DNA of 64,000 bases from Methylorubrum thiocyanatum. GTDB lineage: Bacteria > Pseudomonadota > Alphaproteobacteria > Rhizobiales > Beijerinckiaceae. Both the position numbers and the translations under genes were made by a program. The stretch lies in contig JACJIB010000006.1 in NCBI GenBank assembly GCA_014138645.1, positions 1 to 64,000 on the forward strand. Reading direction: 5' to 3'. The notes beneath the pieces were generated by a model. The model saw nothing but the letters and a program-made list of their open reading frames with translations, did no database searches and had not been told where the DNA came from. Positions 45,199 to 55,817 of this stretch are shown here, one piece after another (position 1 is the first letter of the stretch; each line of letters opens with the position of its first letter).

Positions 45199-45885
45199 AT
45201 GATCTTCGGACCGATCGGTGCACGCGCGCCTTTCCTCCGCACCGGCCGCGCCGCGGCCCTCGCCGCCGGCCTCGCGGCCCTGTCGGCCGTGCCCGCCGCG
45301 GCCGCCGCGCCGGCGCATGACCCGAGCGGCACGTGGCTGACGCAGGACGGCAAGGCCCGAATCCGCGTCGAGAAGTGCGGCCCGCAGGAGAAGAACCTGT
45401 GCGGCTATGCGGTGTGGCTGAAGACCCCGCTCAACGACGAGGGCAAGCCCCGGGTCGACTTCCGCAATCCCGACCCGAAGAAGCGCGCCCGCGCCTCCCT
45501 CGGCCACCAGCTCATCCTCGGGCTCAAGCTGAACGAGGATGCCCATTACGAAGGCAAGATCTACAACGCCGAAGACGGCAAGTTCTACGACGTCACGATC
45601 TGGTCGGACGAGCCGGAGGAGTTGACGGTCAAGGGCTGCCTGATCGCCTTCCTGTGCCAGTCGCAGACCTGGAAGAAGGTCGGCGACACCCTGCCCGGCC
45701 AGCTCACAGGCCCGACCAACGGCCCGAACGGCCCCCGCGCCGACGCCGAATGGGCGCCCAAACCCGCCGCGGGCACGGCGGCCGCCGGCCCCGCCGCCAC
45801 CGGCAGCGCCGGCCCGGCCGCCGCCAAGCCGGCGCCGAAGCCCGCCGCGCCGAAGGCCCCGGCCGCCCCGGCCCCGGCGCAGTAA
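45199..45885 (+). CDS. DUF2147-family exported protein
   Basis: A 228-residue protein. The signal region (LRTGRAAALAAGLAALSAVPAAAAA) precedes a DUF2147 domain (~35-150): DPSGTWLTQDGKARIRVEKCG, LCGYAVWLKTPLNDEGKPRVDFRNPDP, and YNAEDGKFYDVTIW, with the closing GCLIAFLCQSQTWKKV. The C-terminus is Ala/Pro-rich low complexity. The domain is a lipocalin-like beta-barrel fold of unknown ligand; it is common in proteobacterial periplasms. ATG at 45199 is preferred; the frame is open upstream to 45157. Confidence 0.85.
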   Translation: MIFGPIGARAPFLRTGRAAALAAGLAALSAVPAAAAAPAHDPSGTWLTQDGKARIRVEKCGPQEKNLCGYAVWLKTPLNDEGKPRVDFRNPDPKKRARASLGHQLILGLKLNEDAHYEGKIYNAEDGKFYDVTIWSDEPEELTVKGCLIAFLCQSQTWKKVGDTLPGQLTGPTNGPNGPRADAEWAPKPAAGTAAAGPAATGSAGPAAAKPAPKPAAPKAPAAPAPAQ

Positions 45886-45950
45886 CCGACCCGTTGCTCC
45901 CGGGGCAGCGTCAGAGCTGCGACGGCGGGTTTGCAAGACGCGCTCTCGTC

Positions 45951-46086
45951 CCCTCCACCGCCGTCATTCCGGGGCCGCGAAGCGGAACCCGGAATCCACA
46001 CACGATGCGGCGCTGACGAATGGCGTCGAGGCCGATCATGGATTCCGGGTTCGCTTCTCAGCGCCCCGGAAGGACGGCGGAGGGGG
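45951..46086. repeat. Long palindromic repeat (~48-base arms)
   Basis: The left arm (45951-45998, CCCTCCACCGCCGTCATTCC onward) and the right arm (46039-46086, ending GGAAGGACGGCGGAGGG) are inverted copies with a few mismatches. The centre contains TGCGGCGCTGACG. The CCGTCATTCCGGGGC and AACCCGGAATCCA parts match a dispersed repeat type frequent in Bradyrhizobium and Methylobacterium genomes. It lies between convergent genes and may help terminate both. Confidence 0.85.
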
Positions 46087-46108
46087 ACCGAAGAGTCCGA
46101 TAAGGCCA

Positions 46109-47269
46109 TCAGGCCGTCGGCGTCGCCACCCTCTGGCGCAAGCCCGCGATCACCGCTTTCAGCATCTCGGCGCTGGCCTCCTCCGAGAAACCGCCGGGCG
46201 TGCGCGCGGCGTAGATGCGCTCATGCACGAAGGCGAGCTTGGCGATCACCGCGGGCGTCAGCCTGAAGGGATAGAGCGGCGGCTGGCCCATGGAACGGTT
46301 GAGCGAGTTCACCGCGTAGGTGAGCGGGATCCAGGCCTCCACCACCCGCTCGAAATCCGGGGTCTCGTAGGGGTCGAAATCGACGCAGGTGGACAGAGCC
46401 TCCGATTCCGCCTTGGCCCGCAGCTTGGGCCGGAGGCGGATCTCGAAGGCGCTGCCCGTCTCCAGCGTATCGACGATGTGCAAGTAGTGGGCGAAGGTCT
46501 CGGCGAAATCCTCCCACGGGTGGGCGGTGGCGTAGGAGGAGACGAAACTCTCCTGCCAGTCGGACGGCGGCCCCTTGCTGTGATGGCGCCGGAGCGCGGC
46601 GCCGTAATCGAGGCGCTCGTTCCCGAACAGGGCGCGGAAGGCCGGCAGGCTGGCGTCGAAGCGCACCAGCAGGTTCCAGAAATAGTGCCCGATCTCGTGG
46701 CGGAAGTGGCCGAGCAGGGTGCGGTAATACTCGCCGAACATCTTGCGGCGCCGCTCGCGCTCGACGTCGTCGGCCTCGGCGATGGAGAGGGTGATCAGCC
46801 CGTCGAGATGGCCCGTCATCACCGGCGGCCCGGTCGACTCGGCCAGGAAGTCGAAGGCGAGCCCATCGGAATACTGCGCCCGCGTCACGAGCGGCAGGTC
46901 GAGGCGCAGCAGCGAGTAGAACAGCCGGTGCTTGGCCGCCTCGATCTGGCGCCAGCGGTCGAGATTGGCCGCCACGCTCAGGTCCGGCACCACGCGGTTG
47001 TGGCGGCAGGTGACGCAGTAGGTCTCAGGCGAATCCTCCGGCACCATCCAGTTGCAGGCGCCATGGGCCGCGTTGGCGCAGAAGCGGTACTTGCGGCCCG
47101 GATGGGCATAGGCGCGGAACAGCAGCCCGCGCCCGTCCTCGCCGCTGGGCTCCAGCGCCGACACCTCGTGCCGGTCGCAGACATAGCCGAGTCGCCGCTC
47201 GCAGCTCTCGCAGACCGTGCTTTCGAACGAGACCGGCTGGTCGCAGGCCTGGCACTGAAAAATCTTCAT
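46109..47269 (-). CDS. Zinc-ribbon metallopeptidase (COG4307 type)
   Basis: A 386-residue protein. An N-terminal double zinc ribbon holds Cys6/Cys9, Cys20/Cys23, Cys31, Cys64, Cys72 and Cys85/Cys88. The catalytic motif is [14 protein letters not shown] with His191-Glu192-x-x-His195; [19 protein letters not shown] (~285) supplies the usual third ligand region. This is the COG4307 putative zinc-peptidase family, often encoded beside the transglutaminase/ATP-grasp set, as here (divergent, 244-base gap). A hydrolytic partner for the peptide or isopeptide product made by that set is an inference. Confidence 0.85.
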   Translation of the reverse strand: MKIFQCQACDQPVSFESTVCESCERRLGYVCDRHEVSALEPSGEDGRGLLFRAYAHPGRKYRFCANAAHGACNWMVPEDSPETYCVTCRHNRVVPDLSVAANLDRWRQIEAAKHRLFYSLLRLDLPLVTRAQYSDGLAFDFLAESTGPPVMTGHLDGLITLSIAEADDVERERRRKMFGEYYRTLLGHFRHEIGHYFWNLLVRFDASLPAFRALFGNERLDYGAALRRHHSKGPPSDWQESFVSSYATAHPWEDFAETFAHYLHIVDTLETGSAFEIRLRPKLRAKAESEALSTCVDFDPYETPDFERVVEAWIPLTYAVNSLNRSMGQPPLYPFRLTPAVIAKLAFVHERIYAARTPGGFSEEASAEMLKAVIAGLRQRVATPTA

Positions 47270-47513
47270 GGGAAGGCCCGCTCCGTCCGCTGCGGGGACC
47301 AGACAAGGACCGGACCGCATGCCAGACCAAGGGCTGCGAGCCGGGAGAGGTTCCGCCGGCGGCCGAGCAGCCGAACGCTTCGCGCGCCGGCTGCATGGTT
47401 CTTGCTTTTTTGATCGCTCCATTCCGATCGATGGGATGTATAAGGCGTACAACCAGCGGCCGAGTGCGCCGCCTTCCTCGCGTCGAGAGATCTCGAAACA
47501 GTCCGGAGCCTCC

Positions 47514-50500
47514 GTGTCGATCCAAGCCGCCCTGCACCACGTCACGCATTACCGCTACGACCGGCCCATCGCGCTCGGGCCGCAGACAATCCGCCTGCGC
47601 CCGGCGCCGCATGCCCGGACGAAGGTGCCGGCCTACGCGCTGAAGGTCAGCCCGGAGAACCACTTCATCAATTGGCAGCAGGATCCGGCCGGCAACTGGC
47701 TCGCCCGCCTCGTCTTTCCGGAGAAGACGACGGAGTTCCGGGTCGAGGTCGATCTCACCGCCGACCTCGCGGTCATCAACCCGTTCGACTTCTTCGTCGA
47801 GCCCTATGCCGAGCAACGCCCCTTCGACTATGAGGCCGACCTGAAGGTCGCGCTCGCGCCCTACCTCGTCCTCGACGAGGCGCAGGGTCCGGAGATCGAC
47901 GCCTTCCTCGCGGAAATCCCCGAGGAGACCCACACGGTCAGCTTCCTCGTGGCGCTCAACGAGAAGGTGCGTTCGCACGTCGCCTACGGGGTCCGGATGG
48001 AACCCGGCGTGCAGACCGCCGCCGAGACGTTGACGCTCAAGAGCGGATCCTGCCGCGATTCCGCGTGGCTCCTGGTGCAGGTGCTGCGTCGGCTCGGCTT
48101 CGCCGCCCGCTTCGTCTCGGGCTACCTGATCCAGCTCGTGCCCGACACCACCGCCGTCGATGGCCCGGCGGGCACCACCACCGACTTCACCGACCTGCAC
48201 GCCTGGGCCGAGGTCTACCTGCCGGGCGCCGGCTGGATCGGGTTCGACGCCACCTCGGGCCTGCTCACCGGCGAGGGACACATCCCGCTGGTGGCCACGG
48301 CGCACTACAACGCCGCCGCGCCGATCTCCGGCTTGGCCGAGCCGGCCAAGGTCGAGTTCGCCTACGAGATGACGATCAGCCGCGTGGCGGAAGCGCCGCG
48401 CATCACCAAGCCGTTCTCCGACGAGATCTGGGCGGCGATGGATGCGCTCGGCGAGCGGATCGACGCGGATCTGACCGCGCAGGACGTGCGCCTGACCATG
48501 GGCGGCGAGCCGACCTTCGTCTCGGTGGACGACTTCGAATCGCCGGAGTGGAACGTCGCCGCGGTGGGGCCGACGAAGCGCGGCTTGGCCGACACGCTGG
48601 TGCGGCGCCTGCGCGACCGCTTCGCGGCGGGCGGCATGCTGCATTACGGCCAGGGCAAGTGGTATCCCGGTGAGAGCCTGCCGCGCTGGGCCTTCGCCCT
48701 GTACTGGCGCAAGGACGGCGTGTCGATCTGGCGCAACGCCGATCTGATCGCCGTCGAGGACGGTCCCAAGACCCCAAACACCAAGACCGCGACCATCAAG
48801 GACGCCGAGCGTCTGATGGGCGCGTTGTCGGAGCGGCTCGAACTCGGCCGCTTCGTCTTCCCGGCCTACGAGGACGCGGTCTACTGGAAGGCGCGCGAGA
48901 GCGAGTTGCCGGTCAATGTCACGACCGCGGCGGCGCAGACCGGCAGCCTGGAGGCCGATGCCCGGTTCAAACGCGTGTTCGGCCGCGGCCTCGACAATCC
49001 CGTCGGCTACGTGCTGCCCCTCGCCAACCTTGCGGTGGGGGAGGGCCGCGCCTGGATCTCGGAGGCCTGGGCCTTCCGCCGCGGCGGCGCGTATCTTAGC
49101 CCCGGCGACTCGCCGATGGGCTTCCGCCTGCCGCTCGCCTCGCTGCCCTACGTGCCGCCGGATTCCTACCCCTACTACCACCCGCAGGATCCGATGGAGG
49201 CCCGCGGCGACCTGCCCGCCGAGCCCGGCGGGCTCAAGGATGCCCCGCTCGCCAAGGGCAAGGATCGCGGGAACGGCGCCGGCATCGAGGGCGTCGCCGT
49301 GCGCACGGCGCTGGCCGTGGAGCCCCGCGACGGCGTGCTCTGCGTGTTCATGCCGCCGCTGGAGCGGGTGGATGAGTATCTCGACCTCGTCGGGCATCTG
49401 GAGCGGGCGGCGGAAGCGATCGGCCAGCCGATCCATATCGAGGGCTACGAGCCGCCCTACGATCCGCGCCTCTCGGTCATCAAGGTCACGCCCGATCCCG
49501 GCGTGATCGAGGTCAACGTCCACCCCGCCGCCTCCTGGCGCGAGGCGGTGGACATCACCGCCGGCCTCTACGAGGAGGCGCGCCAGACGCGCCTCTGCGC
49601 CGAGAAATTCATGATCGACGGGCGCCACACCGGCACCGGCGGCGGCAACCACGTCGTGCTCGGCGGCGCCAGCCCCTCGGACTCGCCGTTCCTGCGCCGG
49701 CCGGACCTGCTGAAGAGCCTCGTGCTGTTCTGGCAGCGCCATCCCTGCCTGTCCTACCTCTTCGCCGGTCTCTATGTCGGCCCGACGAGCCAGGCGCCGC
49801 GCATGGACGAGGCGCGCCACGACGGCCTCTACGAACTGGAGATCGCGCTCGCCCAGGTGCCGGGGCCGGACGAGGCGAACATCCCGCACTGGCTGGTGGA
49901 CCGATTGTTCCGCAACATCCTCGCGGACGTCACCGGCAACACCCACCGGGCCGAGATCTGCATCGACAAGCTGTTCTCGCCGGACGGGCCGACGGGGCGG
50001 CTCGGCCTCCTCGAATTCCGCTCCTTCGAGATGCCGCCGGACGCGCGCATGAGCCTGGCCCAGCAAGTCCTGCTGCGGGCGATCGTGGCGTGGCTCTGGC
50101 GCGAGCCGCAGACGGGGGGCTGTGTCCGCTGGGGCACGGCGCTGCACGATCGCTTCATGCTCCCGCATTTCCTCTGGGCCGACTTCCTCTCCGTGCTGGA
50201 AGACCTGCGCGGCGGCGGCTACGACTTCGACCCTCAGGCCTTCGCGGCGCAGGCCGCGTTCCGCTTCCCCATCTTCGGCCGGGTGGAGCAGGGCGGCGTG
50301 AGCCTCGAACTGCGTCAGGCGCTGGAGCCCTGGCACGTGCTAGGCGAAGAGGGGACCGCCGGGGGAACCGTGCGCTTCGTGGACGCATCCGTCGAACGGC
50401 TTCAGGTGAAGGTCGAGGGCTATGTCCCCGGCCGGCACGTGATCGCCTGCAACGGCCGGCGCCTGCCGATGACGCCGACCGGCGCCAGCGGCGAGGCGGT

Positions 50501-50813
50501 CGCGGGCCTGCGCTTCAAGGCGTGGCAGCCCGCCTCCTCGCTGCACCCGACGATCCCGCCGCACGGGCCGCTGACCTTCGACATCCTCGATGTCTGGAGC
50601 GGCCGTTCGCTCGGCGGCTGCCGCTACCATGTCAGCCATCCGGGCGGGCGCAGCTACGACAGCTTCCCGATCAACGCCTATGAGGCGGAGGGGCGCCGTC
50701 TCGCCCGCTTCGAGGCGATGGGCCACACCCCCGGCCGCATCGCGATGCCGGCCGAGGAGCGCACGAGCGACTTCCCCCTGACCCTCGACCTGCGCACCCC
50801 CGCACCCCGATGA
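47514..50813 (+). CDS. Transglutaminase-like protein fused to DUF2126 amidoligase
   Basis: A 1,099-residue protein. The transglutaminase N-terminal beta domain is 1-95 ([27 protein letters not shown]), then the papain-like core with Cys180 (SGSCRDSAW), His229 (DLHAWAEVY) and Asp245 (GFDATSG). Residues ~295-1090 are DUF2126, annotated in Pfam as a putative amidoligase: [71 protein letters not shown] and [20 protein letters not shown] at 47514 follows a GGAG site; the frame is open upstream. It overlaps the ATP-grasp gene by 4 bases. It probably forms or exchanges a peptide-like bond; the substrate is unknown. Confidence 0.9.
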   Translation: MSIQAALHHVTHYRYDRPIALGPQTIRLRPAPHARTKVPAYALKVSPENHFINWQQDPAGNWLARLVFPEKTTEFRVEVDLTADLAVINPFDFFVEPYAEQRPFDYEADLKVALAPYLVLDEAQGPEIDAFLAEIPEETHTVSFLVALNEKVRSHVAYGVRMEPGVQTAAETLTLKSGSCRDSAWLLVQVLRRLGFAARFVSGYLIQLVPDTTAVDGPAGTTTDFTDLHAWAEVYLPGAGWIGFDATSGLLTGEGHIPLVATAHYNAAAPISGLAEPAKVEFAYEMTISRVAEAPRITKPFSDEIWAAMDALGERIDADLTAQDVRLTMGGEPTFVSVDDFESPEWNVAAVGPTKRGLADTLVRRLRDRFAAGGMLHYGQGKWYPGESLPRWAFALYWRKDGVSIWRNADLIAVEDGPKTPNTKTATIKDAERLMGALSERLELGRFVFPAYEDAVYWKARESELPVNVTTAAAQTGSLEADARFKRVFGRGLDNPVGYVLPLANLAVGEGRAWISEAWAFRRGGAYLSPGDSPMGFRLPLASLPYVPPDSYPYYHPQDPMEARGDLPAEPGGLKDAPLAKGKDRGNGAGIEGVAVRTALAVEPRDGVLCVFMPPLERVDEYLDLVGHLERAAEAIGQPIHIEGYEPPYDPRLSVIKVTPDPGVIEVNVHPAASWREAVDITAGLYEEARQTRLCAEKFMIDGRHTGTGGGNHVVLGGASPSDSPFLRRPDLLKSLVLFWQRHPCLSYLFAGLYVGPTSQAPRMDEARHDGLYELEIALAQVPGPDEANIPHWLVDRLFRNILADVTGNTHRAEICIDKLFSPDGPTGRLGLLEFRSFEMPPDARMSLAQQVLLRAIVAWLWREPQTGGCVRWGTALHDRFMLPHFLWADFLSVLEDLRGGGYDFDPQAFAAQAAFRFPIFGRVEQGGVSLELRQALEPWHVLGEEGTAGGTVRFVDASVERLQVKVEGYVPGRHVIACNGRRLPMTPTGASGEAVAGLRFKAWQPASSLHPTIPPHGPLTFDILDVWSGRSLGGCRYHVSHPGGRSYDSFPINAYEAEGRRLARFEAMGHTPGRIAMPAEERTSDFPLTLDLRTPAPR

Positions 50814-53350
50814 CAGCCTCCGCCGCCCTCGCGGACGGGCCCTTGCCCGACGCCTCCGCCTGGGCGGCCGACGATCCGGCCGCACGCATGCGCCGCTGGA
50901 CGGAAGCCTACGCGCCCCGACCCGGCCTTGCCGACGAGCTGGTGGATGCGGAAGGCGCCCTGCGGGGCGGCTGGCCGCGCTTTCTCGAGCGCCTCGCCCG
51001 ACTCGACGACCGGGAGGTTGCCGCGCGCTTCCTCTCCGCCGAGCGGCATATCCGCGACGCCGGCATCTCCTACCGGGTCTACGGCGACGGGCGCGAGCAT
51101 CCCTGGCCGCTGGGTTCGCTGCCCCTCGTCATCGACGCCGCCGACTGGGCGGAGCTGTCCGCCGGCATCGTCCAGCGCGCCGGTCTGATGGAGCGCATCG
51201 TCGGCGACATCTACGGCGCCGGCCGGCTCGTGGCGGAGGGCTTTCTGCCCGCGGGCGTGGTGGCGGGACATCCCGAGTTCCTGCGGCCGGTGCACGGCAT
51301 CGCCCCTCCCGGAGGGCGCTGGCTGCCGATCTATGCGGCCGATGTCGGCCGCGGACCGGACGGGCGCTGGCAGGTTCTCGCCGACCGCACCCAGGCGCCC
51401 TCCGGCCTCGGCTACGCCCTGGAGAACCGGATGGTGCTCGCCCGCGCCTTCCCGGACCTGTTCGCCGACCTCCATGTCGAGCGCCTGCCCGGCTTCTTCC
51501 AGGCGTTCCGCGCCGGTCTCGCCGCGTCCTGCGAGCGCAGCGATCCGCGCATCTGCCTGCTGACGTCGGGCCCCTACAGCAGCACCTATGTCGAGCAGGC
51601 CGCGCTCGCCCGCTATCTCGGCTTCCTGCTCGTCGAGGGCGACGACCTCGTGGTGCGCGACGGGCTCCTGCACGTGCGCACCATCGCCGGGCTCAAGCGC
51701 ACCGACGCGGTCTGGCGCCGGATCGACGCCGATTATCTCGACCCGATGGAGCTGCGCTCGGATTCGCGCCTGGGCGTACCGGGCATCCTCCAGGTGCTGC
51801 GCCGGGGTGGGGCGGTGGTCGGCAACATGCCGGGCTCGGGCGTGCTCGAATCGGCCGCGCTGAGCCCCTACCTGCCGGCCATCGCCCGGCGGCTCACCGG
51901 CGAGGAATTGCGCCTCACGGGTCCGCGCACCTGGTGGTGCGGCGACCCCGACGGGCTCAATCATGCGCTCTCCAACCTCGATCACCTGACGCTGCGCCCC
52001 GCCGCGACGCCGCTGCGCGGCCCGGAGCGCGACGCGATGCTCGCCGGCCCCGCCCTCGACGCCGCCCGCGCCCACGCCGTGGCGGCCTTGCGCGAGCGCC
52101 CGTTCGACTGGGTGGCGCAGGAGACCGCGCCGCTCTCGACCATGCCGGCGTGGCAGGACGGCCGTCTGGTGGCCCGCCCCTTCGTCATGCGCGTCTTCGC
52201 CGCCGCCACGCCGGAGGGCTGGCGCGTGCTGCCGAGCGCCTTCTGCCGCGTCGCCGAGCGCGAGGGCGCCGACCCGAGCGAGATGCGCGCCGGCATCCGC
52301 TCCGCCGATGTCTGGGTCCTGTCCGACACCCCCGTCGATACGCCGACGCTCGTGCATACGAGCGCCCCGCGCATCCGCCGCATCGCCGGCCACCTGCCGT
52401 CGCGGGCGGCCGACAACCTGTTCTGGTTCGGGCGCTATCTGGAGCGGGCGGAGGCGGTGATCCGCCTCGTCCAGGCCCATCTCGGCGTGTTTACGGAAGC
52501 CGTCGCCGCCGACGCGTCGGGCGAGGCCGGCGCGCCGACCGCGCTCGCGATCCGTGCGCTGCTCAAGGAATGGGGCTCGGTGAGCGCGGCCGATCTCGGC
52601 CCCGCGGCGCTCGCCGGGGAGGCGCTTTCGGGCAAGACGGTCCACGGCTCGGCCCTGTCGCATGGCCTGGAGGCCCGGCGCATCGCCGCCTCCCTGCGCG
52701 AGCGGCTGCCGGCGGAATCCTGGCGGGCGCTGGCGGATCTGCGCGACACCCTGGTCTACGCCGAGGGTTGGGCGCCGACGGAGGCGCAGCTCTTCGGCAA
52801 GGCCGAGCGGGCGCTCGGCCATCTCGCCGCGCTTTCCGGCCTGATCCACGAGAATATGGGCCATGCCGCCGGCTGGCGCTTCGCGGATATGGGCCGGCGC
52901 ATCGAGCGGGCGATCAACACCTGCAGCTTCGCCCTGCGCTTCTGCGGCGAGGAGGCCAGCGCCGAGGATCTCGGGGTGATGCTCTCGCTCGCCGATTCGC
53001 AGATCGCCTACGGCGCCCGCTACCTCGTCGGCGTGAGCCGCGACGCGGTCTGCGACATGGCGGTGCTCGATCCCAACAATCCCCGCTCCGTCGCCTACCA
53101 GATCCAGGCGATCACCGCGCATCTCGACGCCCTGCCGGCGCTGGCCGCGGACGGCTTGCCCGAGGCGCACCGCCGCCGGGCGCTGGCGCTCGCGGTCACG
53201 CTCCAGACGTCCGAGGCCGCCGATTTCGACGCCGAGGCGCTGGAACGCTTCGAGTCCGATCTGGAGGGCCTCGCCAACGGGATCGCCAGCCGCTACTTCC
53301 CCAACGGCCCCGACGCGCTCCGGCCCGAGAAGCTCACGGGTCTCGCGTGA
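50810..53350 (+). CDS. Circularly permuted ATP-grasp/alpha-E fusion protein
   Basis: An 846-residue fusion. The ATP-grasp part (~15-480, former DUF404/407) shows [66 protein letters not shown] and [18 protein letters not shown]. The alpha-E domain (~510-830, former DUF403) begins [20 protein letters not shown] and contains [28 protein letters not shown]-grasp enzymes join a carboxylate to an amine through an acyl phosphate; the alpha-E role is unknown. In many genomes the two are separate genes; here they are fused. It overlaps both neighbours by 4 bases. Confidence 0.92.
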   Translation: MTASAALADGPLPDASAWAADDPAARMRRWTEAYAPRPGLADELVDAEGALRGGWPRFLERLARLDDREVAARFLSAERHIRDAGISYRVYGDGREHPWPLGSLPLVIDAADWAELSAGIVQRAGLMERIVGDIYGAGRLVAEGFLPAGVVAGHPEFLRPVHGIAPPGGRWLPIYAADVGRGPDGRWQVLADRTQAPSGLGYALENRMVLARAFPDLFADLHVERLPGFFQAFRAGLAASCERSDPRICLLTSGPYSSTYVEQAALARYLGFLLVEGDDLVVRDGLLHVRTIAGLKRTDAVWRRIDADYLDPMELRSDSRLGVPGILQVLRRGGAVVGNMPGSGVLESAALSPYLPAIARRLTGEELRLTGPRTWWCGDPDGLNHALSNLDHLTLRPAATPLRGPERDAMLAGPALDAARAHAVAALRERPFDWVAQETAPLSTMPAWQDGRLVARPFVMRVFAAATPEGWRVLPSAFCRVAEREGADPSEMRAGIRSADVWVLSDTPVDTPTLVHTSAPRIRRIAGHLPSRAADNLFWFGRYLERAEAVIRLVQAHLGVFTEAVAADASGEAGAPTALAIRALLKEWGSVSAADLGPAALAGEALSGKTVHGSALSHGLEARRIAASLRERLPAESWRALADLRDTLVYAEGWAPTEAQLFGKAERALGHLAALSGLIHENMGHAAGWRFADMGRRIERAINTCSFALRFCGEEASAEDLGVMLSLADSQIAYGARYLVGVSRDAVCDMAVLDPNNPRSVAYQIQAITAHLDALPALAADGLPEAHRRRALALAVTLQTSEAADFDAEALERFESDLEGLANGIASRYFPNGPDALRPEKLTGLA

Positions 53351-54243
53351 TCTACACCCTGCGGCACCTGACGACCTATCGCTACGCCCGCACCGTCCGC
53401 TTCGCACGCTGCAACCTGCGTCTGCGTCCGCGCGACGGCGAGGGGCAGCGGGTGCTGGAGAGCGCGCTCCACGTCGCCCCCGAGCCGACGCGCCGCCTGG
53501 AGCGCCGCGACTTTTTCGGCCTCGACACCCTGACCCTGACGCTGGACGAGCCCCATCGGGAATTCACGGTCGAGGCCGTCTCCCGCGTGGCGGTGGAGCG
53601 CCCGGCGCCGCCGCCGCCCGAGGCCGGCCCGTCCTGGGAGACGGTGCGGGCGGCCGCGCTGGCGCTGCCCTCGCTCGGGCCGGACGGTCCGGCGCATTTC
53701 CAGTTCCCGAGTCAGCGGGTGCCGCTCGACCCCGCCGTCACGGAGTACGCCCGGACAAGCTTTCCGCCCGGGCGCAGCGCCTATGGCGGGGCGGTCGAGC
53801 TGATGCACCGCATCCGCGACGATTTCCGCTTCGATGCCAAGGCCACCACCGTCTCGACGCCGCCGGCGGAGGCCTTCGCCCTGCGGGCCGGCGTGTGCCA
53901 GGACTTCGCCCACGTGATGATCGCCGGGCTTCGCGGCCTCGGCCTGCCGGCGGCCTATGTCAGCGGCTACCTGCGCACCCGTCCGCCCCCCGGCCGCCCA
54001 CGCCTGCGCGGGGCCGATGCCAGCCACGCCTGGGTCGCGCTCTGGTGCGGGCTAGAGATGGGGGAGGGCGGCTGGATCGGCCTCGACCCGACCAATGACT
54101 GCGTGGTGCGCGACAACCACATCGTCGTGGCGCGCGGCCGCGACTATGCCGACGTCGCGCCGATCGACGGGATCGTCGCCTCGGCCGGGTCACAGAAACT
54201 CACGGTCGAAGTCGATGTCATCCCGGAGGATGAGGCGGCCTGA
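53347..54243 (+). CDS. Transglutaminase-like protein, second copy
   Basis: A 298-residue protein with an N-terminal beta domain ([30 protein letters not shown]) and a papain-like core carrying Cys184 (AGVCQDFAHV), His227 (ASHAWVALW) and Asp247 (IGLDPTNDC). The catalytic triad is complete, unlike many inactive relatives. GTG at 53347 overlaps the upstream TGA, so translation is coupled to the ATP-grasp protein. No signal peptide. It closes the conserved gene set; a role in hydrolysing or remodelling the ligase product is plausible. Confidence 0.9.
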   Translation: MIYTLRHLTTYRYARTVRFARCNLRLRPRDGEGQRVLESALHVAPEPTRRLERRDFFGLDTLTLTLDEPHREFTVEAVSRVAVERPAPPPPEAGPSWETVRAAALALPSLGPDGPAHFQFPSQRVPLDPAVTEYARTSFPPGRSAYGGAVELMHRIRDDFRFDAKATTVSTPPAEAFALRAGVCQDFAHVMIAGLRGLGLPAAYVSGYLRTRPPPGRPRLRGADASHAWVALWCGLEMGEGGWIGLDPTNDCVVRDNHIVVARGRDYADVAPIDGIVASAGSQKLTVEVDVIPEDEAA

Positions 54244-54251
54244 CGACAGGA

Positions 54252-54956
54252 TCAGCCGCCGGTCCGCGCGTCCCACCCCGCCATCGCCAGACGCGCGACC
54301 GCTTCGAGTTCCGCCCGGCTCGCCCCGTCGCGGGCCTGGAGCGACATCCCGCCCTGCACCGTCACCACGAAGCGGGCCAGCGCCGGGATATCGACCGCGG
54401 CGCCGAGTTCCCCCGCCGCCGCGGCGCGGTCGAGCCGTTCCACGACGGTCTCGAATCCGAGAGCGCGCGCCGCCCGCACGCACGCGCCGAGTTCCGCCTG
54501 CCCCTCGCCGCCGACGGCCGAGAGCGTCACCATGCAGCCGCGCGGTGCGTCGGGCGCGCTGACCGCGGTCAGGGCCGAGGCCGTGTCCATCAGCAGCGCC
54601 TCGACCGCCCCGCGTGCGGTGGCGGCGGCGGCGAAGTTGCCCCAGACGCGCCCCTCGAACTGCGCCCGGTAGTGCCGCAGGGCCTCGGCATAGAGTGCCT
54701 CCTTCGAGCCGAAGGCCGCGTAGAGGCTTGGCGAGCCGATCCCCATCGCTGCGGTCAGGTCGGAGATGGAGGTGGCCGCAAATCCCTTGCGCCAGAACAG
54801 ATGCATGGCCTGGGTCAACGCCGCCTCCCGGTCGAAGGCACGCGGCCGGCCGCGACCGCGCGCTGGGCCGCAACGCGGCGGTACGACGCTGGGCGAAGGG
54901 GCCGAGGAAGGGGCCGAGGAAGTGGCTGGGGAGGCGCCGGGCTCAGAATTCTGCAT
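54252..54956 (-). CDS. TetR-family repressor
   Basis: A 234-residue regulator. After a Ser/Pro/Ala-rich N-terminal extension (1-35), the DNA-binding domain reads GRPRAFDREAALTQAMHLFWRKGFAATSISDLTAAMGIGSPSLYAAFGSKEALY (~37-90). The C-terminal ligand domain contains GCMVTLSAVGGEGQAELGACVRAA. This subgroup often represses an adjacent SDR or efflux gene. It is divergent from the SDR gene, and converges with the transglutaminase gene (8-base gap). Confidence 0.9.
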   Translation of the reverse strand: MQNSEPGASPATSSAPSSAPSPSVVPPRCGPARGRGRPRAFDREAALTQAMHLFWRKGFAATSISDLTAAMGIGSPSLYAAFGSKEALYAEALRHYRAQFEGRVWGNFAAAATARGAVEALLMDTASALTAVSAPDAPRGCMVTLSAVGGEGQAELGACVRAARALGFETVVERLDRAAAAGELGAAVDIPALARFVVTVQGGMSLQARDGASRAELEAVARLAMAGWDARTGG

Positions 54957-54959
54957 CGA

Positions 54960-55022
54960 TCGTTCTATAATTCGCTTGACCGCAATCGGCAACGCACGTA
55001 GCCATTTATGTGTCGTTCGATA
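54960..55022. promoter_or_regulatory. Paired TCGTTC-x-ATA boxes between TetR and SDR genes
   Basis: TCGTTCTATA (54960-54969) and TCGTTCGATA (55013-55022) are direct repeats at either end of the 81-base divergent region, one next to each start codon. A TTGACC hexamer lies at 54976-54981. The boxes are candidate binding sites for the TetR-family protein controlling both genes. Confidence 0.4.
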
Positions 55023-55037
55023 CAGAAAGATCAACCA

Positions 55038-55778
55038 ATGAGTGACCTGGTAGGCAAGCGCGCCCTCGTGACCGGCGCTTCCCGTGGGATCGGCGCCGCC
55101 ATCGCGCTGGCGCTGGCGGAGCGCGGCGCGGATGTCGCGATCACCTACGAGCGCTCGGCGGAGCGGGCGGAGGAGGTCGTGCGGGCGATCGATTCGAAGG
55201 GCCGGCGCGGCCTTGCGATCCAGGCCGACAGCGCCGACGCGGCGGCAGTGAAGCGCTCGGTCGATGCGGCCGCGGCGGAACTCGGCGGCCTCGACATCCT
55301 CGTGAACAATGCCGGCATCGCCCGCGGCGGTCCGGTGGCGGAGATCACGCTCGCCGATATCGACGCGCTGCTGGCCGTGAACGTGCGCTCCGTGGTGCTG
55401 GCCTCGCAGGCGGCGATCCCGCATCTCGGGAAGGGCGGACGGATCATCTCCATCGGCTCGTGCCTCGGCGAGCGGGTGCCGTTTCCCGGCGTCACGGTCT
55501 ACTCGATGACGAAGTCGGCCCTGCTCTCGTTCACCCGCGGACTGGCCCGCGAACTCGGCCCCCAGGGCATCACCGTGAACCTCGTGCAGCCGGGCTCGAC
55601 CGATACCGACATGAATCCGTCCGACGGGGCGCAATCGGACCTGCAGCGCTCCATGACCGCGCTCGGGCATTACGGAAAGTCGGAGGACATCGCCGCCGCC
55701 GTGGCCTTCCTGGCGAGCCCGGCCGCGCGGCAGATCACCGGCACCACCCTCACGGTCGACGGCGGCGCGAACGCCTGA
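55038..55778 (+). CDS. Short-chain dehydrogenase/reductase
   Basis: A 246-residue classical SDR. The cofactor motif is TGASRGIG (12-19), the structural motif NNAG is at 90-93, and the catalytic residues are Ser141 (SIGS), Tyr155 and Lys159 (YSMTK). The C-terminal GTTLTVDGGANA is typical of the FabG-like class. The residue set around position 40 (TYERSAER) suggests NADPH preference. Substrate unknown; TetR-linked copies often act on reactive carbonyl compounds. It ends in a hairpin shared with the convergent MFS gene. Confidence 0.92.
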   Translation: MSDLVGKRALVTGASRGIGAAIALALAERGADVAITYERSAERAEEVVRAIDSKGRRGLAIQADSADAAAVKRSVDAAAAELGGLDILVNNAGIARGGPVAEITLADIDALLAVNVRSVVLASQAAIPHLGKGGRIISIGSCLGERVPFPGVTVYSMTKSALLSFTRGLARELGPQGITVNLVQPGSTDTDMNPSDGAQSDLQRSMTALGHYGKSEDIAAAVAFLASPAARQITGTTLTVDGGANA

Positions 55779-55786
55779 CCCGTCGC

Positions 55787-55813
55787 GGCGGCCCGGACGC
55801 GGTCCGGGCCGCC
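55787..55813. terminator. Bidirectional 12-bp hairpin between SDR and MFS genes
   Basis: GGCGGCCCGGAC (55787-55798) pairs perfectly with GTCCGGGCCGCC (55802-55813) around a 3-base loop. It sits between the SDR stop and the MFS stop, 8 and 4 bases away, so it can serve both convergent transcripts. No T-run is present. Confidence 0.65.
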
Positions 55814-55817
55814 GGCT

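Noticed and set aside
47025..53407. Very long minus-strand frames opposite the transglutaminase/ATP-grasp set
   Set aside because: No ribosome sites, no domains and biased composition; the plus-strand genes carry complete catalytic motifs.
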